Below, in pieces: positions 58,840 through 64,000 of a stretch of DNA of 64,000 bases (positions are counted from its first letter, which is position 1; every line of letters begins with the position of its first letter). Under the pieces are notes generated by a model. The model had not been told where the DNA came from. It was given only the letters and a program-made list of their open reading frames with translations, and made no database searches. This DNA comes from Streptomyces nymphaeiformis (GTDB lineage: Bacteria > Actinomycetota > Actinomycetes > Streptomycetales > Streptomycetaceae). Where the stretch lies: assembly GCF_014203895.1 (NCBI RefSeq), contig NZ_JACHJY010000009.1, positions 1 through 64,000 on the forward strand, read 5' to 3'. The position numbers and the translations under genes were made by a program.

Positions 58840-59771
58840 CCACCGTTGCTCATACTCACGACACCACGGACAGTCCGTTCGCGCTGTCGCACCTCGACTC
58901 CCTGGAGTCCGAGGCCGTCCACATCTTCCGTGAGGTGGCGGGCGAGTTCGAGCGGCCGGTGATCCTCTTCTCCGGCGGCAAGGACTCCATCGTCATGCTG
59001 CACCTGGCGCTGAAGGCCTTCGCCCCGGCGCCGGTCCCCTTCACGCTGCTCCACGTCGACACGGGGCACAACTTCCCCGAGGTCATCGTGTACCGCGACC
59101 GGGTCGTCGCCCAGCACGGGCTGCGGCTGCACGTGGCCTCCGTGCAGGAGTACATCGACGCCGGCAAGCTCCGCGAGCGCCCCGACGGCACCCGCAACCC
59201 GCTGCAGACCGTCCCGCTGACCGAGGCGATCCAGCAGCACCGCTTCGACGCCGTCTTCGGCGGCGGCCGCCGCGACGAGGAGAAGGCCCGCGCCAAGGAG
59301 CGGGTGTTCTCCCTGCGGGACGAGTTCTCGCAGTGGGACCCGCGCCGCCAGCGCCCCGAGCTGTGGCAGCTCTACAACGGCCGGCACGCCCCCGGCGAGC
59401 ACGTCCGGGTCTTCCCGCTCTCCAACTGGACCGAGCTGGACGTCTGGCAGTACATCCAGCGGGAGAAGATCGAGCTCCCCGAGATCTACTTCGCCCACGA
59501 GCGCGAGGTGTTCGCCCGCAACGGCATGTGGCTCACGGCCGGCGAGTGGGGCGGCCCGAAGGAGACGGAGACGGTCGAGAAGCGGCTGATCCGCTACCGC
59601 ACCGTCGGCGACATGTCCTGCACCGGTGCCGTCGACTCCGACGCCACCACGCTGGACGCCGTCATCGCCGAGATCGCCGCCTCCCGCCTCACCGAGCGGG
59701 GTGCCACCCGGGCCGACGACAAGCTGTCCGAGGCCGCGATGGAAGACCGCAAGCGCGAAGGGTACTTCTAA
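58836..59771 (+). CDS. cysD: sulfate adenylyltransferase small subunit
   Basis: 311 aa, GTG start at 58836 overlapping the cysC stop. The PP-loop SGGKDS at 46-51 binds ATP; then FGGGRRDEEKARAKERVFSL and CTGAVDS mark CysD. With CysN it forms the heterodimer that makes APS from sulfate and ATP, driven by GTP hydrolysis. Its stop overlaps the cysN start by one base. Confidence 0.96.
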   Translation: MTTVAHTHDTTDSPFALSHLDSLESEAVHIFREVAGEFERPVILFSGGKDSIVMLHLALKAFAPAPVPFTLLHVDTGHNFPEVIVYRDRVVAQHGLRLHVASVQEYIDAGKLRERPDGTRNPLQTVPLTEAIQQHRFDAVFGGGRRDEEKARAKERVFSLRDEFSQWDPRRQRPELWQLYNGRHAPGEHVRVFPLSNWTELDVWQYIQREKIELPEIYFAHEREVFARNGMWLTAGEWGGPKETETVEKRLIRYRTVGDMSCTGAVDSDATTLDAVIAEIAASRLTERGATRADDKLSEAAMEDRKREGYF

Positions 59772-61114
59772 TGAGCACGTCCACCGAGCAGCTGTCCGAC
59801 CAGCTGGCGGCCACCACCCTGCTGCGTTTCGCCACCGCCGGCTCCGTCGACGACGGCAAGTCCACCCTGGTGGGCCGGCTGCTCCACGACTCCAAGTCGG
59901 TCCTCGCCGACCAGCTGGAGGCCGTGGAGCACGCCTCGCGCTCCCGTGGCCAGGAGGCGCCCGACCTGGCGCTCCTCACCGACGGTCTGCGGGCCGAGCG
60001 CGAGCAGGGCATCACGATCGACGTGGCGTACCGCTACTTCGCGACGCCCCGCCGCCGGTTCATCCTCGCCGACACCCCCGGGCACGTGCAGTACACCCGG
60101 AACATGGTCACCGGCGCCTCCACCGCCGAGCTGGCCGTGGTCCTGGTCGACGCCCGCAACGGCGTCGTCGAGCAGACCCGCCGGCACGCCGCCGTCGCCG
60201 CGCTGCTCCGCGTCCCGCACGTGGTCCTCGCCGTGAACAAGATGGACCTGGTCGACTACCAGGAGTCCGTCTTCGCCGCGATCGCCGAGGAGTTCACGAC
60301 GTACGCCTCCGAGCTCGGCGTCCCGGAGATCACCGCGATCCCGATCTCGGCGCTCGCCGGCGACAACGTCGTGGAGCCGTCCGCGAACATGGACTGGTAC
60401 GGCGGCCCGACCGTCCTGGAGCACCTGGAGACCGTCCCGGTCAGCCACGACCTGACGGCCTGCCACGCCCGCTTCCCGGTGCAGTACGTGATCCGTCCGC
60501 AGACCGCGGAGCACCCCGACTACCGGGGCTACGCCGGTCAGATCGCGGCCGGAGCCTTCCGGGTCGGCGAGGAGATCACCGTCCTGCCGTCGGGGAAGAA
60601 GTCGAAGATCGCCGCGATCGACGCGCTCGGCGAGTCCGTGGACATCGCCTGGGCGCCGCAGTCGGTGACGATCCGGCTCGCCGACGACATCGACATCTCG
60701 CGCGGCGACCTGCTCGCGCCGAGCGCCGACGCCCCGGCCACCAGCCAGGACGTCGAGGCGACGGTCTGCCACGTGGCGGACCAGCCGCTCGCCGTCGGCC
60801 AGCGGGTCCTGCTCAAGCACACCACGCGCACGGTCAAGGCGATCGTCAAGGACATCCCCTCGCGGCTGACCCTCGACGACCTCTCCCAGCACCCGAACCC
60901 CGGGCAGCTGGTCGCCAACGACATCGGCCGGGTCGTGGTCCGCACCGCCGAGCCGCTCGCGCTCGACGCGTACGCCGACTCCCGCCGTACGGGTTCGTTC
61001 CTGCTGATCGACCCCGCGGACGGCACCACGCTCGCGGCCGGCATGGCGGGCGAGTCCTTCGCCACGTCGAAGGCCGTCGCCGCGGTGGACGAGGAAGAAG
61101 GGTGGGACTTCTGA
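59771..61114 (+). CDS. cysN: sulfate adenylyltransferase large (GTPase) subunit
   Basis: 447 aa. EF-Tu-like GTPase with G1 GSVDDGKS at 24-31, DTPGHVQYTRN (G3), NKMD (G4) and SALAGDN (G5), followed by two beta-barrel domains. It hydrolyses GTP to drive APS synthesis by CysD. It lacks the C-terminal APS kinase fusion found in some bacteria, matching the separate cysC. Its stop overlaps the ATG of a further 34-codon ORF by one base. Confidence 0.96.
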   Translation: MSTSTEQLSDQLAATTLLRFATAGSVDDGKSTLVGRLLHDSKSVLADQLEAVEHASRSRGQEAPDLALLTDGLRAEREQGITIDVAYRYFATPRRRFILADTPGHVQYTRNMVTGASTAELAVVLVDARNGVVEQTRRHAAVAALLRVPHVVLAVNKMDLVDYQESVFAAIAEEFTTYASELGVPEITAIPISALAGDNVVEPSANMDWYGGPTVLEHLETVPVSHDLTACHARFPVQYVIRPQTAEHPDYRGYAGQIAAGAFRVGEEITVLPSGKKSKIAAIDALGESVDIAWAPQSVTIRLADDIDISRGDLLAPSADAPATSQDVEATVCHVADQPLAVGQRVLLKHTTRTVKAIVKDIPSRLTLDDLSQHPNPGQLVANDIGRVVVRTAEPLALDAYADSRRTGSFLLIDPADGTTLAAGMAGESFATSKAVAAVDEEEGWDF

Positions 61115-61218
61115 TGACCGGTCAGGACTTCTGGGCCACCTTCGCGAAGGAGGGCGGCCGGGTGGGCTCCGGTGCCCTCGGCGCGGGCCGGGGAGGTGTG
61201 GCGCGATGTGCGCGCTGA
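61114..61218 (+). CDS. 34-residue ORF coupled to cysN
   Basis: ATG at 61114 overlaps the cysN stop by one base (TGATG), the same junction type as cysD-cysN. The product begins MTGQDFWATFAKEGGRVGSG and ends VARCAR. No domain or homologue is recognised. It could be a small protein or a remnant. Confidence 0.4.
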   Translation: MTGQDFWATFAKEGGRVGSGALGAGRGGVARCAR

Positions 61219-61304
61219 CCTCGATGCGCCGCGCCAGCGGTGCGACACGGCTCCACCTGCTCCACCCGCTCCACCCCGAACGACATAAACGCAGACTTCG
61301 CTGA
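61206..61304 (+). CDS. 32-residue ORF before the sulfonate-binding protein, possible leader
   Basis: ATG at 61206 follows ggggaggtg by 9 bases, a strong ribosome site. The product begins MCALTSMRRASGATRLHLLH and is rich in His, Leu and Arg, with a Cys as second residue. It overlaps the end of the 34-codon ORF and stops 27 bases before the binding-protein gene. It is a candidate leader of the transport genes, with weak evidence. Confidence 0.35.
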   Translation: MCALTSMRRASGATRLHLLHPLHPERHKRRLR

Positions 61305-61331
61305 GAAGTTGAATCGAGGGGAACACCACCC

Positions 61332-62447
61332 GTGCCTGCCACCACCCGTACCACCCTGCGCCGCGGCCTGGCCGCCGCCGCCGCTCTGCCGCTGCTGATC
61401 GGTGTCCTCGCCTCCTGCGGCTACGGCTCCGAGGCCAAGAACGACGACTCGACGAAGAAGGTGGCCGCCGAGGGCGAGAAGCTCTCCGCCGACACCGTAC
61501 GGCTCGGGTACTTCCCCAACCTCACGCACGCCACCGCGCTGGTCGGCGACCAGGAGGGCATCCTCCAGAAGGAGCTGGGCGGCACCAAGCTGGTGCCCAC
61601 CACCTTCAACGCGGGTCCGTCCGAGATCGAGGCGCTGAACGCCGGCTCGATCGACATCGGCTTCATCGGCCCCTCGCCGTCCATCAACGGCTTCGTCAAG
61701 ACCAAGGGCACCAACCTCCGCATCGTCGGCGGCGCCGCCTCCGGTGGCGTGAAGCTCGTGGTGAACCCGGCGAAGATCAAGACCGCGGACGATCTCAAGG
61801 GCAAGAGGATCGCCACCCCGCAGCTCGGCAACACGCAGGACGTGGCCTTCCTCAACTGGATCTCCGAGAAGGGCTGGAAGGTCGACGCCCAGAGCGGCAA
61901 GGGCGACGTCTCCGTGGTCCGCACGGACAACAAGGTCACCCCGAACGCCTACGCCTCCGGTGCCATCGACGGCGCCTGGGTGCCCGAGCCGACGGCGTCC
62001 AAGCTGGTCGCCGACGGGGCGAAGGTGCTGCTCGACGAGTCCGACCTGTGGCCCGACAAGAAGTTCGTCATCACGAACATCATCGTGTCGCAGAAGTTCC
62101 TCAAGGAGCACCCGGACGTCGTCGAGGCGTTCCTGCGCGGCTCGGTGAAGACCAACGAGTGGATCAACGCCAACCAGGACAAGGCGAAGGCCTCGGCCAA
62201 CGCCAAGCTGAAGGAGCTCTCGGGCAAGGCACTGGGCGCGAAGGTGATCGACGCCGCGTGGCCGTCCATCCAGTTCACCAACGACCCGCTGGCGGCCACC
62301 CTGCAGGCCCAGGCCGACCACGCGGTGAAGGCCGGTCTCCTGGAGAAGCCCGAACTGTCCGGCATCTACGACCTGAAGCCGCTCAACAAGGTCCTGAAGG
62401 CCGCGGGTCAGCCCGAGGTCTCCGACGCCGGTCTCGGCGCGAAGTAA
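61332..62447 (+). CDS. ABC transporter substrate-binding lipoprotein, sulfonate/taurine type
   Basis: 371 aa, GTG start at 61332 with gagggga upstream. Signal peptide with lipobox LIGVLASC. Body of the SsuA/TauA/nitrate family: DTVRLGYFPNLTHATALVGD, FNAGPSEIEALNAGSIDIGF, GPSPSING and the final TAWPS-like AAWPSIQFTNDPL. It follows the cys genes and precedes its ATPase and permease. In Streptomyces it may bring in sulfonates or sulfate; the genes for the usual sulfate permease CysTWA are absent here. Confidence 0.9.
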   Translation: MPATTRTTLRRGLAAAAALPLLIGVLASCGYGSEAKNDDSTKKVAAEGEKLSADTVRLGYFPNLTHATALVGDQEGILQKELGGTKLVPTTFNAGPSEIEALNAGSIDIGFIGPSPSINGFVKTKGTNLRIVGGAASGGVKLVVNPAKIKTADDLKGKRIATPQLGNTQDVAFLNWISEKGWKVDAQSGKGDVSVVRTDNKVTPNAYASGAIDGAWVPEPTASKLVADGAKVLLDESDLWPDKKFVITNIIVSQKFLKEHPDVVEAFLRGSVKTNEWINANQDKAKASANAKLKELSGKALGAKVIDAAWPSIQFTNDPLAATLQAQADHAVKAGLLEKPELSGIYDLKPLNKVLKAAGQPEVSDAGLGAK

Positions 62448-62480
62448 CAGCCCGCAGCTGATCCCCAGGAGGTGACGACC

Positions 62481-63275
62481 ATGGCCACGACCGCGACGCT
62501 CGCCAAGGCCGAGGACCGTGCGGCGGTGACCCATGCCGCCCGCATCGAGCATGTCTCCAAGTCCTTCGGCGGACCCGCCGGCGGGCAGCTCGTCCTCGAC
62601 GACATCTCGCTCGATGTCGCCCCCGGCGAGTTCGTCACCCTCCTGGGCGCCTCGGGCTGCGGAAAGTCCACGCTGCTCAACCTGGTCGCCGGGCTCGACC
62701 GGCCGTCCGCGGGGTCCATCGAGACCCCCGGCGGCCGGCCGGCCCTGATGTTCCAGGAGCACGCCCTCTTCCCGTGGCTCACCGCGGGCAAGAACATCGA
62801 ACTGGCCCTGCGGCTGCGCGGGGTGCCCAAGGCCGAGCGCCGCGACGAGGCCGAGCGGCTGCTCACCCTCGTCCGGCTCGGCGGCTCGTACGACAAGCGG
62901 GTCCACGAGCTGTCCGGCGGCATGCGGCAGCGCGTCGCGCTGGCCCGCGCGCTCGCCCAGGACAGCGACCTGCTCCTGATGGACGAGCCGTTCGCCGCGC
63001 TCGACGCCATCACCCGGGACGTGCTGCACGACGAGCTGACCCGGATCTGGCGGGAGACGAAGCTGTCGGTGCTCTTCGTCACGCACAACGTGCGCGAGGC
63101 CGTGCGGCTGGCCGAGCGCGTCGTCCTCCTCTCGTCCCGGCCCGGCCGGATCGCGCACGAGTGGACCATCGACATCCCTCAGCCGCGCCGCATCGAGGAC
63201 TCCGCCGTCGCGGAGCTGTCCCTCGAGATCACCGAGCACCTGCGTGGGGAGATCCGCCGCCATGGCCAGCACTGA
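62481..63275 (+). CDS. ABC transporter ATPase, sulfonate/nitrate type
   Basis: 264 aa from ATG 62481, 7 bases after aggaggt; a GTG at 62472 lies inside that site. Walker A GASGCGKS at 56-63, Q-loop FQEHALFP at about 91, signature LSGGM at 144-148, Walker B LLLMDEP at 165-170, then H-loop VLFVTHN. SsuB/TauB-type. It works with the permease whose start overlaps its end by 14 bases. Confidence 0.94.
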   Translation: MATTATLAKAEDRAAVTHAARIEHVSKSFGGPAGGQLVLDDISLDVAPGEFVTLLGASGCGKSTLLNLVAGLDRPSAGSIETPGGRPALMFQEHALFPWLTAGKNIELALRLRGVPKAERRDEAERLLTLVRLGGSYDKRVHELSGGMRQRVALARALAQDSDLLLMDEPFAALDAITRDVLHDELTRIWRETKLSVLFVTHNVREAVRLAERVVLLSSRPGRIAHEWTIDIPQPRRIEDSAVAELSLEITEHLRGEIRRHGQH

Positions 63276-64000
63276 AACCACCCTGAAGGAGCAGAAGACC
63301 GACGACCTCGCCGGGCTCGAAGCCGGTCTGGACGCCCTCGACAGCGTGCAGATCCGGCGGACCCCGGTCGGCGAGGTGCTGGTCAAGAAGGTGCTCCCGC
63401 CGGTCGTCGCCGTCGTGCTCGTCCTGGTGGTGTGGCAGCTCCTGGTGTCCTTCAAGGTCACCGACGAGTACAAGCTTCCGGCGCCGTCCGCCGTGTGGGA
63501 CAGCCTGACCGTGATGTGGCGGGAGGGGACGCTGTTCAGCGTCCTGTGGACCAGCGTGTCCCGGGCCCTGTACGGCTTCGTCCTGGCGCTCGCGATCGGC
63601 ACCCCGCTGGGCCTGCTCGTCTCCCGCGTGAAGTTCGTGCGCGCGGCGATCGGCCCGATCCTCGCGGGCCTCCAGTCGCTGCCCTCGGTGGCCTGGGTGG
63701 CGCCGGCCGTCCTGTGGCTCGGCCTCAACGACAGCATGATGTACGCGGTGATCCTGCTCGGCGCGGTCCCGTCGATCGCCAACGGCCTCGTCGCCGGCGT
63801 CGACCAGGTCCCGCCGCTGTTCCTGCGGGCCGGGCAGACGCTCGGCGCGACGGGCGTCAAGGGCGCCTGGTACATCGTGATGCCGGCCGCGCTCCCCGGC
63901 TACCTGGCCGGCCTCAAGCAGGGCTGGGCGTTCTCCTGGCGCTCGCTGATGGCCGCGGAGATCATCGCCTCCTCGCCGGACCTGGGCCTCGGCCTCGGCC
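63262..64000 (+). CDS. ABC transporter permease, sulfonate/nitrate type (partial at window end)
   Basis: ATG at 63262 overlaps the ATPase stop by 14 bases. 246 residues are visible. The first hydrophobic segment lies at about residues 45-68 (LPPVVAVVLVLVVWQLLVSF). SsuC/TauC-type motifs SALPSVAWVAPAVLWLGL-like (SLPSVAWVAPAVLWLGLNDS) and the coupling loop AGQTLGATGVKGAWYIVMPA follow. The gene is cut by the window end inside the last membrane segments. Confidence 0.9.
   Translation, partial: MASTETTLKEQKTDDLAGLEAGLDALDSVQIRRTPVGEVLVKKVLPPVVAVVLVLVVWQLLVSFKVTDEYKLPAPSAVWDSLTVMWREGTLFSVLWTSVSRALYGFVLALAIGTPLGLLVSRVKFVRAAIGPILAGLQSLPSVAWVAPAVLWLGLNDSMMYAVILLGAVPSIANGLVAGVDQVPPLFLRAGQTLGATGVKGAWYIVMPAALPGYLAGLKQGWAFSWRSLMAAEIIASSPDLGLGLG

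Noticed and set aside
61122..63875. Open frame of 917 codons on the minus strand opposite the sulfonate transporter genes
   Set aside because: Antisense shadow. The + strand encodes clear ABC transporter motifs with ribosome sites.

Overview
The window is high-GC actinobacterial chromosome and almost certainly comes from a Streptomyces or close relative. The signs are the codon bias, many TetR/GntR/PucR/ROK regulators, sugar ABC operons without their own ATPase, a DUF2637 membrane protein, an RsbW-like ATP-binding protein, an iron box of the DmdR type, and a sulfate-assimilation operon in the order known from Streptomyces (sirA, small zinc ribbon, cysH, cysC, cysD, cysN, sulfonate-type ABC transporter). 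I saw no integrase, transposase, phage gene, tRNA, rRNA or CRISPR array. The region reads as ordinary chromosome with one decayed gene.

Layout. 1-4.9 kb: the end of an acyl-CoA dehydrogenase gene, then etfBA, a zinc-ribbon OB-fold protein, two TetR regulators and an SDR dehydrogenase, a fatty/branched acyl-CoA oxidation neighbourhood. 4.9-7.1 kb: a cyanate detoxification module, divergent cynR and cynT-cynS, with five 13-bp tandem repeats between cynT and cynS. 7.2-10.8 kb: a secreted HbpS/GlcG-like protein, an ankyrin protein, an MFS pseudogene, and an acyl-CoA dehydrogenase divergent from a TetR gene around a 14-bp palindrome. 10.8-19.2 kb: a glucan/oligosaccharide locus with GH1 beta-glucosidase, two sugar permeases, a binding lipoprotein, a divergent ROK repressor and a secreted discoidin-GH55-like enzyme. 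19.3-28.1 kb: purine catabolism (xdhC, purine permease, three xanthine dehydrogenase subunits) divergent from a PucR regulator.

28.4-42.3 kb: a TPR protein behind a Rex-like site, an ATPase/propeller protein, a GntR regulator, an FhuF-like iron-siderophore reductase behind an iron box, DUF2637, an anti-sigma-like ATPase, a PoxB-type pyruvate oxidase, a PP2C-like protein with a repetitive proline-rich linker, and a large secreted subtilase. 42.5-55.2 kb: regulators, small membrane and PH-like proteins, an F420 oxidoreductase, an Ada-AlkA fusion whose glycosylase site looks lost, RsgA with an upstream 24-codon ORF, VOC/AraC, YihY, an AidB-like dehydrogenase, a GAF regulator, an NTF2-like protein and a GNAT.

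55.3-64 kb: sulfate assimilation. A 27-codon leader peptide precedes sirA. sirA, a 31-codon ORF, a zinc-ribbon gene, cysH, cysC, cysD, cysN and a 34-codon ORF follow one another with overlapping stop/start codons, and a sulfonate/nitrate-type ABC transporter follows, cut by the window end. Together they take sulfate to APS (CysDN), to sulfite (CysH), and to sulfide (SirA), with PAPS made by CysC.

The observations most worth a second look are the cyanate-operon repeats, the Ada-AlkA protein without its catalytic aspartate, the extra two-cysteine insert in the xanthine dehydrogenase iron-sulfur subunit, the three unannotated small ORFs in the sulfur operon, and the short ORF in front of rsgA.
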